A stretch of DNA of 36,839 bases from Propionibacteriaceae bacterium (lineage in GTDB: Bacteria; Actinomycetota; Actinomycetes; Propionibacteriales; Propionibacteriaceae). Of this stretch, positions 9,501 through 17,143 are shown piece by piece. The notes beneath the pieces are model-generated. The model had not been told where the DNA came from and ran no database searches. It worked only from the letters and a program-made list of their open reading frames with translations. The DNA is taken from the NCBI GenBank assembly GCA_020846255.1, contig JADLEH010000364.1:1-36839 (forward strand). The letters run 5' to 3'. Made by a program: the position numbers and the translations under genes. The stretch's first letter is position 1. The number at the start of each line of letters is the position of its first letter.

Positions 9501-12181
9501 GACGCCAGACCAAGCGCCTGGAAGCTGTAGTACTGGCTGGTCAGTGTCGGAACCAGACTGCGCAGCAGTGATTGTGGTGGCGGGTCCTGAATCGAGCGAA
9601 GCTGCTCGAACTCGTTAGGGTCGTTCAGGGCTCCGCGGTCGATCGACTCAGCGACCTCCGTGAAGGCCTGGAAGTTCTCCGTGCCGGTCAGCTCCGGGCG
9701 GAGACGGACGCCGAGCAGCTTCGCCCCCACCATGGCGGCGAGGTACAGATTTTCCAGGCTCAGGCTCGGGCCGATCACCTGCCGTGACAGCTCACGCCAG
9801 CCCTTCAGGACGATGGGGCGGACCGCGTCGCGCAGGGAGTAGTCCTGGACGTTCGGGGCCAGCCGTGCCGCTACCTGACGCGAGTCGGAGAAGGCGAGCA
9901 CCTTGCGACCACGCAGGGGAGCGAAGTCGTCAGCGGGCTGAGGTCCCGGCGACTGAACTTCGAGTTGCCGACTGACCAGGGCCTGGAATGGCTGGTCGCC
10001 CTTCGTCTGGTGATCCTGAACGCTGGTTCGACCGAAGTTGGCGCGCTCGCCACAGACACCGCACGGCACGAACTCTCCGGTGATCCCGGTCTTGGGCGAG
10101 TCTCCGTCGTCGTCGTCGCCGTCCTGCTGCTGCTCGCCGTGGCGGGGGTAGCGCAGCCAGACTGGACGCCACCGTTCGCCCAGGTCGTGAGGGTTCAAGC
10201 GACCGGTAACGAGGTCGAGTTCCTTGAGCTCAGCATTTCCGACATCCTCGGAAGGATCCTCGAGTAGCAGGTCGATGGGCTGCAACTCCGTCAGCGGCCC
10301 GGAGGCTGTGTTGAACGCCTTGCCGGGCTCCTGCCACAAGAACGACGGGTTCTCGATGTCGTCGGTGTAGGCGCGGGCATACGCCGTGCCGCATTGTCGA
10401 CAGGTGAACAGTTCGAAGACTCGCGCCCCACAGTCACAGGTGTTGCGTGGTTGGCCGTACATGGCGCCGATTGGTCCCGGCGGGATGCCGTCGCGGTCGG
10501 CAGTGCAGTTGGGGTCAAGGCAGGCCCAGAGCCCGGGCAGCCCTCGGAAGAAGGCATGGACACGGCACGGCAGCAGGCCGGCCTCGTTGGGCTTCAGCCG
10601 AGCGGCACTTCCCAGTGAGATGAGCGTCGAAACTGCCCGATCAGCGATTTCGGCGGCAGCGGCGGGAAACACCAGCGCACCGAGTTCGCTGACCGGCAGC
10701 GCCTTGCTCATCGTCTCGTTGACCAACTTGGCCAGCGGCGGAAAGTCGCAAAGCGCCCGGTAGAGCACCGAACTTGATGCCTCACCCGCTTCTGGCACAA
10801 CGCCCCGGTGGTTCAAGAGCGTCGTGGTAGCGACGACGCGTGCATTGTCGTTCTCGGCCTTGCTGTACTGCTCCATCGGAATGCTGGCCAGGATCGCGGC
10901 GTCCGTCGGCGAGCCAACTCCTTCTGGCTTCCGCATGTCGAGCGTGCCTACCACCGCATCAAAGTCGTCGACTTTCTTGCCGCTCAGCTGGGCCGCGAAG
11001 GCTCGGGCGTACTCGGTGTCGGAGAAGCTGGCGCTGGTGGCGATCACCTGGAGGCGGTCGGCGGGGATGCCGAGCCGTGCCCGCAGGCGGCGCAGCAGGA
11101 GTGCCACCTCCGCACCGGCCGCGCCTCGGTACAGGTGGGCCTCATCAATGATTAGGAAGAAATTCTCGTTCGGGTTGTCGTGTAGCCACTGCTTGGTCGC
11201 ATCGAAGATCGGCCGCTCCAGCGGCCGCATCAGCATGTATTCCAACATCGAGTAGTTGGTGATCAGGATGTCCGGCGGCCAATTCAGCACCTCATGACGG
11301 GTCAGCAGTTCTGGGTCGTCGGGCAACATGGTGGCGCGCTGGAATTCGCCAGTGCGCGGATTCTGCCATCGCTGGTTACTGGCGCCGTACCAGGCCTTGA
11401 GGTCGGGCTTGGCCGGCCACTTCCCGCGGGCCTTGAGCTCTTTGATGAGTTGCTCGGCTCGCTTCTGGCGAGGCGAACCAGCCTTGGCAGCTTCGTCGAT
11501 GAGGGCGATGTAGTACTTCTCAAGCGCCTTGAGCTTGACCTGGTCCTTCTTGGCGGTGCGCACACCTGGGTAGAGAGTGCGGCTGGTGTAGCGGGCAAAT
11601 CGAGCCGGACGACCGGCCCAGTTGGCAAACTGCTTCGTCACCCGCTCATCCCCGAGCAGCAGCCGCAGGCGTCCCAGCTGGTCATTGACTAGGGCGTTCA
11701 TCGGGTAGAGCACCAGCGCCCGGATGGCCGGCGTCCCAAACGACTTCGGTCGGTTGGCGGCCTCCTCGGCCAGCTTCGCTAGCGTCGGCAGAAGGAAGGT
11801 CTCTGTCTTGCCCGACCCGGTACCGGTCGTGACGACCAGGCTCCGGCCGTCCCGGGCTGTGGCTTCGAGTGCCGTCGCTTGGTGGGTGTAGGGCGGGTCG
11901 AAGAGCAGCGGCTTGACGCCGCCAGTCGTGGAGGTCAAAGCGGCGAACAGCTCACGGGCGGCGGGGTCGAGGTCCAGATCGGCGAAGTGCCCGCCCGGCG
12001 TGTAGCGCGGCGTGCTCTCCAAGAACGGCGCCCGATAGGTGTTGCCCTCCTTGTCGAGGAGCAACTGTCTCTGCCGGATCAGGGATGGGTGCCCAATGTG
12101 GTAGGTCGCCTCGATGTACTCGCGCAGGGCGGTTCGGATCTCGCTGATCGTCTCCGCAATGGTGAGAGCACGCGTTGTCAT
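6575..12181 (-). CDS. druE-like: Giant DEAH-box helicase with DUF1998 domain, DruE-like
   Basis: The product is 1868 aa from ATG 12181, which overlaps the stop of the 360-aa gene (ATGA); the longer ORF in the track starts inside that gene. RecA domain 1 holds TGTGSGKTE (Walker A, about 119-127), LYPMNAL, ILITNYSMLEYMLMRP, IIDEAHLYRGA (about 344-354) and ATSAS (motif III). RecA domain 2 carries TTTMEVGIDIGSL and YQQRAGRAGRRGN (motif VI). Several Cys clusters lie between and after them (CDKCRF...CISC, CQDCHY...CPAC). The C terminus has LSGGAGF and CPADCDESCYRCLRSF, typical of DUF1998. An acidic, Ala/Asp/Glu-rich linker interrupts the protein at about residues 1300-1350. Length and layout match DruE, the helicase shared by all Druantia types, better than DrmA or the shorter MrfA helicases. 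Confidence 0.85.
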   Translation of the reverse strand: MTTRALTIAETISEIRTALREYIEATYHIGHPSLIRQRQLLLDKEGNTYRAPFLESTPRYTPGGHFADLDLDPAARELFAALTSTTGGVKPLLFDPPYTHQATALEATARDGRSLVVTTGTGSGKTETFLLPTLAKLAEEAANRPKSFGTPAIRALVLYPMNALVNDQLGRLRLLLGDERVTKQFANWAGRPARFARYTSRTLYPGVRTAKKDQVKLKALEKYYIALIDEAAKAGSPRQKRAEQLIKELKARGKWPAKPDLKAWYGASNQRWQNPRTGEFQRATMLPDDPELLTRHEVLNWPPDILITNYSMLEYMLMRPLERPIFDATKQWLHDNPNENFFLIIDEAHLYRGAAGAEVALLLRRLRARLGIPADRLQVIATSASFSDTEYARAFAAQLSGKKVDDFDAVVGTLDMRKPEGVGSPTDAAILASIPMEQYSKAENDNARVVATTTLLNHRGVVPEAGEASSSVLYRALCDFPPLAKLVNETMSKALPVSELGALVFPAAAAEIADRAVSTLISLGSAARLKPNEAGLLPCRVHAFFRGLPGLWACLDPNCTADRDGIPPGPIGAMYGQPRNTCDCGARVFELFTCRQCGTAYARAYTDDIENPSFLWQEPGKAFNTASGPLTELQPIDLLLEDPSEDVGNAELKELDLVTGRLNPHDLGERWRPVWLRYPRHGEQQQDGDDDDGDSPKTGITGEFVPCGVCGERANFGRTSVQDHQTKGDQPFQALVSRQLEVQSPGPQPADDFAPLRGRKVLAFSDSRQVAARLAPNVQDYSLRDAVRPIVLKGWRELSRQVIGPSLSLENLYLAAMVGAKLLGVRLRPELTGTENFQAFTEVAESIDRGALNDPNEFEQLRSIQDPPPQSLLRSLVPTLTSQYYSFQALGLASLRERANLKDSVLAGLVDIPGVAVSADEKLALVRLWLSLWMRPGIWFSAMSADWKGNKVQGASGKFTKLTKWLATREARRVFEAEWLPVLQAKFCQKVGDKYQLMARTVALELDDAWGYCDKCRFTQRPFPGRTICISCGANKVRALDPDTDEVFKARKGYYRSSSKRALATPPGEVMSIVAAEHTAQLNSSQADDVFSKAEMYELLFQDVNIAVPAPGEQPEVAIDLLSCTTTMEVGIDIGSLSGVALRNMPPSRANYQQRAGRAGRRGNTVATVVAFGSADTHDDHYFREPKDMISGEVADPILTMSNIEIAKRHVTAFLLQRYHQDRVQVFDPNTMPANLFEVLGAVTDFLSKSAALNRTDFEKWLASNEPALRADVDDWLPSEIKGDARDEVLDGLVKTTLGSIDYALGPQSASDADAETDSDATEAATEDTGASYDGSAADDAPGDADPSEDTGEELNSQRARTKLLDRLLYKGVLPRYAFPTDVVSFHIFDEDRSTSYRPVFQYAPSQGLTVALSQYAPGKVVWVDKREWTSGALYSPMRKELTDAWRERLMYFECQDCHYATHIPWEQADRGRTDFCPACKGERFGPGMNWLRPPGFAHPTSEPPGTSPDDQPAVSYATRAKLIADGPGNENLWQHVTDRIQQNFDRQTLLVSNTGPRNEGYTFCTWCGLIEPTAMPTPLLAGTHRKPFPTDPKDAMCPGGRASRGLVLGTDFISDVLLIRMTVSDPVTLRPSYLSSQVALRTVAEALTIAATARLEIESNELQAEFRPALTQWGGHGREAEIYLYDTLSGGAGFTQQVSELGREIFELALERLERCPADCDESCYRCLRSFRNRFEHTHLDRHVGASLLRYLLYGTLPTLAPGRLERSAKKLYEDLDRSGLEGVHFERNVTVDVAGIGPVLVPILATGDSGARALIGVHGPLTPDVAPTPELRRAAQETFERVMLVDDLIIARSLPNAAREVLEFVK

Positions 12182-13260
12182 TTCCCTACACTTTCGACGA
12201 CTTGCATCCACAGCGACTTGGACAGGAATAGCGTGATGTCGCACTGGGCGGCATCACGTACACGGTAGGAGAACAACGCCCCCTGTGACCTTGAGACCGG
12301 CAGACCGGTTAGGTCGAGATATCGCTCGGCCCACGACGGGAGCGGCCCGAAGAAGTCGAAGATGAAGTCGCCGTCGGGCTGCCCAGTTGGACGGACGCGC
12401 AAGATCTGGGGGCTGCCGCGCTGAGCGTCGAGCGCGGCCTGCACCCTCCGAGCATCGTCCCAGCCGGGCGCGACCGCGGAATCAACGGGCAGGTCCAGCA
12501 CCGCCTGCGGTATCCCATCGGTGAGTTCAACCACGCACCAGAGCGGCGCGCCATATGCCTGCGGACGTCGACCTACGAAGATCCCTTGATCGGAAGCCAG
12601 CGGCTCGCGCCACCGCCCCCGGTAGTAGCGCACTGGCGTCGCCGGGTCGATAAGCGTCAGGCCGCTGACCTGTCCAGGTATCCTGTGTGCCGGCAACTGG
12701 CTACGCACTCGCTCGATCACTGCGGTGGTTGCCTCTACCCTGGGCGTCCTCGTCCACTGCTCGCGAGTCAGCGGGTGCAGACCCGCAGCGGCGAGCATCT
12801 CGGCCGCGGTATCTGGGTCCAGTTCGACCGACCTGGTGTGGGCCTCGTACGAGACTGCGGTGTCAACCGACTGCTCATCGAGGATAGGGCCGGCGTTAGG
12901 CCGAATGCCCAACAGCAAGAAGCTGCCAGGTTGCTTCTCGACATAGGAGGGTGGGCCGAGAAAGAGCAAGCGGGTCCTGAGGTTGGTCGGTCGCAGTTCC
13001 AGCAGGTCGCCGGTGCTGATCAGGGTGTCGAGCGCGTCGTTGACCTCCTCCCGCTCCAGGTCGGTGCCCAGCGGTGCCAGAGCGTCGAGAACCGCATCGA
13101 CGATCTGACGTGGTGAGGCCGGACACAAGAAGGACGCCGCCCGTCGCAGTGATGCACACAAGCCCTCGACCGAGAAGAGGTCGATTACCTTGTCGTCAAG
13201 GCCGAGGATGCTGGCGGCGCGCGCGGCCACCTCTTCGCGTCCGATCCGCTGAATGCTCAC
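12178..13260 (-). CDS. Hypothetical protein with N-terminal winged-helix-like region
   Basis: This is a 360-aa protein of unknown family. The start is GTG 13260 (VSIQRIGREEVAARA), overlapping the upstream stop in GTGA; the longer track ORF is out of place because it runs into the upstream gene. Residues 1-100 are helical with a pattern suggesting a winged helix (ASPRQIVDAVLDALAPLG, then ALDTLISTGDLLEL). The rest alternates strands and helices with conserved-looking Trp, Tyr and Phe but no catalytic motif that I can name. Its stop overlaps the helicase start, so the two should be made in fixed proportion. A role as a DNA-binding or adaptor subunit for the helicase is inference. It might be equivalent to one of the unannotated Druantia proteins. 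Confidence 0.75.
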   Translation of the reverse strand: MSIQRIGREEVAARAASILGLDDKVIDLFSVEGLCASLRRAASFLCPASPRQIVDAVLDALAPLGTDLEREEVNDALDTLISTGDLLELRPTNLRTRLLFLGPPSYVEKQPGSFLLLGIRPNAGPILDEQSVDTAVSYEAHTRSVELDPDTAAEMLAAAGLHPLTREQWTRTPRVEATTAVIERVRSQLPAHRIPGQVSGLTLIDPATPVRYYRGRWREPLASDQGIFVGRRPQAYGAPLWCVVELTDGIPQAVLDLPVDSAVAPGWDDARRVQAALDAQRGSPQILRVRPTGQPDGDFIFDFFGPLPSWAERYLDLTGLPVSRSQGALFSYRVRDAAQCDITLFLSKSLWMQVVESVGK

Positions 13261-16103
13261 CCAACACCACCTGCCACTTCCTCGACGGAGCCGAGCACCG
13301 CGAACCGGGCGACTCGGATCAGTACTGGATCGGTAAGGACGCAGCGCAGATACCGATTGCGTTCGGCCTCGTCCCAATCCAGCAGTTCGCCTGGGGAACT
13401 GGCCAACTGCAGGAGCAGCCGAGCGCCCTTGAGCGTGTTGGACATTCCGGCGGAGGTGATCAGACTGGCCGCTGCCTGACTGAAGCCCTCGATGAAGGTC
13501 TCAGCACTGTTCCACTGCCAAAGATTGGTCGCGATCGCCTTGGCCGCGCCGCGCTGGGCCGGCGATTCGCCCACGAGCGCCTGCGCTTGGTCGAGGTCCA
13601 CGTCCGTTGCCGCAACGCCGACAATCCGATGCTCGAACCGAGCCCAATGTCCCGGAGCCAGCATCACGGCCATAGCCGTCGTGATCGCGTCGAGTACCCG
13701 CTTCCGTTCATGCACCCCGAAGGGATGGGCGGGCAGTTCCGCATCCCGCCAATGACGGTGGTGGCGGATCAGCTTGTCTACCTCCAGGAGTGACTTCTGG
13801 GCGGTCGGCACCGAAGGCTGGAAGACCCCCAGCTGGAGCAGTTGGTTTGGATCTGGCGGAACGATCTGGCCGGCCACTTCCCTGCCATTGGTTGCCCACA
13901 GCAGGCCGCCGCGAGCCTGGCTGACGAAGACCTGATCCATGGAGCACGTCTGTGCGACCAGCGGTCGCTCGACCGGGAAGAACTCGACCGTGACGGGATC
14001 GCCGTCGGTTCGGTCAATGAGGCGTGCGGTGTAGCCACCCTCGCGATGGCGAGCCGAGAGCACCCAACGAAGTCCCTGGAAGCCACGCTCGCACGTCAGC
14101 GTGGCGAACCCAACTCCGGCCCGGCTGACTGCCAGATGGGCGACGTCGGCCTCGTCGTAGCGCTTAGCAAGCTCGTCGCGAAGCTTGTGGAAAAAGCGCT
14201 GCCACTCGTCGCCGGTGACCGGCAGCCTCAGGGTGCGCCGATGAAAGTCGAGTTCGACTCCTTCCCCGTCACAAAGGGTGACCTTGAGATCCGCGGTTGT
14301 GCCATCCGGACCATCCAGTTCGACCACAGCACGGCCGTCCCACAACTCGGGCAGGCTGGGCTGGGCAGGCACGGTCCGCAGCCGGATGCCCTCACCGGCG
14401 GTCGCGCCCTCGTCCTGCACCTGGGGGTCGCGGATGGTCGCAAGTAACGTTCCGCCGGTCTTGTGCCCGTCCCCGTCGGGGTCGCCGAGGGAAACGACGA
14501 TCTCGTGCGCCCCCACGTCGAGGCCGTCGAGTGACAAGAACAGATCGGTCTCGCCGGTAGGCCACTCGACGTAGTAGGGCTCATTGTTGATTGTTAGCCG
14601 CGCCTTCTGCGGGGCGTACTGGGCGTGGATCGCGATAAGCGCGGGCTCACCTGCCAGCCATTCGACCGAACCCTCACCATCCCAACTGCTCGCCACTACG
14701 CCGACCGGGCGAATGTTCACGTCGGAGATGACCGATAGGCGGGAGTTCAGCAGCGCCCGGACGTCAGGGTCACTCAGAACGGGGGGTACCTGGAGGTCGT
14801 ATGCACGAACACCATCGACCGCAATCTCCGCCCGTTGGCACCAGGCGACATCTGGCGGAGCTAGCTCCGGTACGCCCACGATGCAGTAGAGACGGCCCGG
14901 CCGAACAACCTTGCCCTTGACCTCGGTAGCCGGCCCACCCGGCTCGCGCCGAAACACCCACCAGGGACCGCTGGTGGTGCGGCATTGGTCAGCGATCAGA
15001 AGGTTGACTTCCCGCGACGCCCCCTGGAGTTGGAGGAACGGATCGGTTGGCGCTGGCCAAGTGGCTAACTCGACTGGAGCGGTCGCGAACAACAACCCAC
15101 CGGTGGGAATGACCTGTCGGGCACCTGCGACGACAGTGCGGTGCTTGCGTAGTTCGTCGTAGACGCTCGGCAGGGTGTGCTGCAGGGGCTTCAGATCAGG
15201 CAGAACGGCGTACGCCTTCCACGCCCCGCCATCCCGCCGCAGTTGCAACTTCGGGTCGGTCGCGGCCGGCAGGCGCTTCTCCTGGCTCCCCTGGTTGTCG
15301 GTGCCCGTCGTCGGTCGGAAGTTTCGCGTCCGCACCTTGCTGGCCGAGTGGCGAGCATCCTGCAACCAACGACGCGACTGGCGTTCGCTGTTGAGGCTCT
15401 CAACGATGCGCGCCAGGGCGGCCGACTCAATGTACGGCGACTCCTCGTCATCCCCAGAAAGCAGCAGCGCCACGGCGACATGCCCGACCAGCGCGGTGTT
15501 CTGACAGAACTTCTCAAGACGATCACTGTAGTGCCGCGACCAAGAGTGGAGCCGTATGCCAAGAGCGAGCGGATCATCGAGCAGTCCGGGCCACCCGGAT
15601 CGGTAGTCCGACAACATCTTGGCGAGTTGCACCTGGAGGTAGCGGGGTAGCACGGCGTGCGTGATGGGCCACGCGATCTTCCGAAATGTGTTTGCCCATG
15701 CTCCCTGTGGGATCGCCCCGCCGTACTGCTCAGCGAACTTCGTGAACCAGTCACGCACGCGACCACGCTCATACTCGCTGTCCACCCAGCCCGGGGTCGC
15801 CTCGGCGTAGATCGGCCAGTATTCGGCGCCGTCGTAGTTGTAGCCGACTTCGGCGGCATGAACCACGAAGGGCAGGAACCAGCGTCCGCTCGTCCGGGCC
15901 GTAAGGTGCTCCCGATGAGCCGAACGAACGGCTTCTTGAAGCGCTCCGAGATCTCCACCCAGGAGGCCGTGCTCTAGCGCAAAGACGTGTATGGAACCGC
16001 CGATCTGCTGACGACGCTCGTGCAGTGCGCGGAAATGGGCGTCCAGTTCACCGTGGAGGAACTCCACAGTCTCCGAGGTGCTCGCGCGAGCGAGTTCCAC
16101 CAT
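13257..16103 (-). CDS. Large hypothetical protein, first gene of the helicase operon
   Basis: This is a 948-aa protein from ATG 16103, chosen because it gives MVELARASTSETVEFL with a GGGGG-rich site about 7 bases upstream; earlier in-frame starts add a low-complexity, Arg-rich leader. Residues 1-290 are mainly helical and contain IPQGAWANTFRKIAWPITHAVLPRYLQ, a well-ordered block rich in Trp and Pro. The middle, about 300-700, is strand-rich with repeated beta-sandwich-like stretches (for example RAVVELDGPDGTTADLKVT) that could be Ig-like. The last 200 residues are helical again. I see no nuclease, ATPase or membrane motif. It is translationally coupled (GTGA) to the 360-aa gene, and through it to the helicase and nuclease, so it is probably a structural or recognition subunit of the same complex. 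Confidence 0.75.
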   Translation of the reverse strand: MVELARASTSETVEFLHGELDAHFRALHERRQQIGGSIHVFALEHGLLGGDLGALQEAVRSAHREHLTARTSGRWFLPFVVHAAEVGYNYDGAEYWPIYAEATPGWVDSEYERGRVRDWFTKFAEQYGGAIPQGAWANTFRKIAWPITHAVLPRYLQVQLAKMLSDYRSGWPGLLDDPLALGIRLHSWSRHYSDRLEKFCQNTALVGHVAVALLLSGDDEESPYIESAALARIVESLNSERQSRRWLQDARHSASKVRTRNFRPTTGTDNQGSQEKRLPAATDPKLQLRRDGGAWKAYAVLPDLKPLQHTLPSVYDELRKHRTVVAGARQVIPTGGLLFATAPVELATWPAPTDPFLQLQGASREVNLLIADQCRTTSGPWWVFRREPGGPATEVKGKVVRPGRLYCIVGVPELAPPDVAWCQRAEIAVDGVRAYDLQVPPVLSDPDVRALLNSRLSVISDVNIRPVGVVASSWDGEGSVEWLAGEPALIAIHAQYAPQKARLTINNEPYYVEWPTGETDLFLSLDGLDVGAHEIVVSLGDPDGDGHKTGGTLLATIRDPQVQDEGATAGEGIRLRTVPAQPSLPELWDGRAVVELDGPDGTTADLKVTLCDGEGVELDFHRRTLRLPVTGDEWQRFFHKLRDELAKRYDEADVAHLAVSRAGVGFATLTCERGFQGLRWVLSARHREGGYTARLIDRTDGDPVTVEFFPVERPLVAQTCSMDQVFVSQARGGLLWATNGREVAGQIVPPDPNQLLQLGVFQPSVPTAQKSLLEVDKLIRHHRHWRDAELPAHPFGVHERKRVLDAITTAMAVMLAPGHWARFEHRIVGVAATDVDLDQAQALVGESPAQRGAAKAIATNLWQWNSAETFIEGFSQAAASLITSAGMSNTLKGARLLLQLASSPGELLDWDEAERNRYLRCVLTDPVLIRVARFAVLGSVEEVAGGVG

Positions 16104-16496
16104 CGGATGCCCCCTCAACCTCGGTCTGGCAGTGTGTTCCTGCCTCGGTGACAGTCTGGCGGAAAACGTCTGACAGTTCATGCGCGAATAGACGGGAACA
16201 TCCTGATTCAGCGCAGCATTGATCCGTCCTGTGATCGGCTTGCCGAGCAGCACGCGTACATGCAGAGGCCGAATCGCCAGCACGCCGAATCCCGGAGGCG
16301 GTCATTGCGCCGTCGAGGATGACGCATTGGCCCGGGTTCGCTTTCTACGGCCTAGTGGCCCGGTCCCGCACCGCGTCGGAAGCCTATTGCGCGTCTGGCT
16401 GGTGCCACGCGCGAACGGACTCGGAAGAAGCGGTGTGGGGCTCGGGTAGGATGCGCCGCCGACTGCTGCACTTGAGCAGGTGAGTACCAAGCCCAA
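16104..16496. other. Gap upstream of the 948-aa gene
   Basis: This stretch of about 390 bases lies between the 948-aa gene and a terminator hairpin. The ORFs here are short and look like shadows. It should hold the promoter of the four-gene minus-strand operon, since the hairpin at 16497-16527 separates it from the small genes further upstream. I could not assign -35 and -10 boxes with confidence. Confidence 0.35.
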
Positions 16497-16527
16497 CGAG
16501 GGTCGTCGAGTTTCTCGACGACCCTCG
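16497..16527 (-). terminator. Strong hairpin after the 69-aa gene
   Basis: CGAGGGTCGTCGAG, a 3-base TTT loop, and its exact complement form a perfect 14-bp stem. It lies 17 bases past the stop of the 69-aa minus-strand gene. No T-run follows, which is common for actinobacterial terminators. It probably ends transcription of the small-gene unit before the large operon begins. Confidence 0.75.
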
Positions 16528-16543
16528 CCTTGTGGCCCAGGGC

Positions 16544-16753
16544 TTACACCCGCTGCGTGACCGTCCCGCTCGGATCGCTCTTGCCCCGACTGGCGGGAAC
16601 GAAGCGTCCGGTCGAGGCCGAACGCGTCACGGTGCGACTGTTGCCAGTCCCCGAGCCGACGCGCTCAGTCGTGGTCTTCCCCGGCCACCGCGCAGCAGCG
16701 GCACGAGAAACGAAGCGTCCACTGGACGCACTGCGGCTAACGGAACGAGCCAT
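16544..16753 (-). CDS. Small basic Ser/Arg-rich protein with an internal repeat
   Basis: This 69-aa protein starts at ATG 16753 with GGAGGAG about 7 bases upstream; the longer track ORF has no such site. The sequence contains two related units, RSASSGRFVSRAAAARWPG and RSASTGRFVPASRGKSDP, each followed by a Thr-rich TTTE or TVTQ stretch. Very small proteins with this (S/T)GRFV pattern are widespread in actinobacteria and are annotated only as hypothetical. It is strongly basic and probably binds nucleic acid or a protein partner; this is inference. It is transcribed alone or from the sigma-like operon, and it ends at a strong terminator. Confidence 0.65.
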   Translation of the reverse strand: MARSVSRSASSGRFVSRAAAARWPGKTTTERVGSGTGNSRTVTRSASTGRFVPASRGKSDPSGTVTQRV

Positions 16754-16873
16754 GATGGCTCCTCCTTCGAACTCACCCCGAGGAGGAGGGCCACCGCATC
16801 TGTACGACGACCGACGACTCCGGCTACGATCGAAGCTCAACACCTAGTTGGTCTCCGAGTCGACCTCGGGGTA

Positions 16874-16907
16874 ACGGGGCGGGCCTGCTGAAACAGGTTC
16901 GCCCCGT
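16874..16907 (-). terminator. Hairpin downstream of the sigma-like operon
   Basis: ACGGGGCG pairs with CGCCCCGT, and inside it CCTG pairs with CAGG around a CTGAAA loop. It lies about 70 bases past the stop of the 55-aa gene, where a terminator for that minus-strand transcript is expected. It lacks a T-run. A regulatory leader for the 69-aa gene is an alternative. Confidence 0.45.
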
Positions 16908-16975
16908 CTGAGGTTCGCCTTCCGGGCGCCCTCACTAGGTTGTATATGTCTCGCTCGCGAAAACCTCCCGCGATT

Positions 16976-17143
16976 TCAGGAAGGCTCTTTGCGCTGTGGC
17001 TCTTTATGACCTTCGCTAGGTGATTTGCTGGCTGACAAGACCGCGCGTGCGCTGCTCTTGGAGGCCCAGATACGAGCGGCGGTCACCTGGCGCGACCCGA
17101 GCGACGACTTCTCGACCTTGTGCTTGAAGTTGCTGTTGTTCAT
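16976..17143 (-). CDS. Small basic protein coupled to the sigma-like gene
   Basis: The start ATG 17141-17143 overlaps the stop of the sigma-like gene (ATGA), which supports this 55-aa ORF over the slightly longer one in the track. The product, beginning MNNSNFKHKVEKSS, is rich in Lys, Ser, Arg and Ala and has no hydrophobic segment. Tight coupling to a sigma-like factor suggests a small partner such as an anti-sigma or co-regulator, but nothing in the sequence proves this. Its composition resembles that of the 69-aa protein further downstream. Confidence 0.55.
   Translation of the reverse strand: MNNSNFKHKVEKSSLGSRQVTAARIWASKSSARAVLSASKSPSEGHKEPQRKEPS

Noticed and set aside
6575-12181. DISARM DrmA or MrfA as identity of the large helicase
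   Set aside because: It is longer than these, and no methyltransferase, DrmB-type partner or DrmC phospholipase-like gene is nearby.
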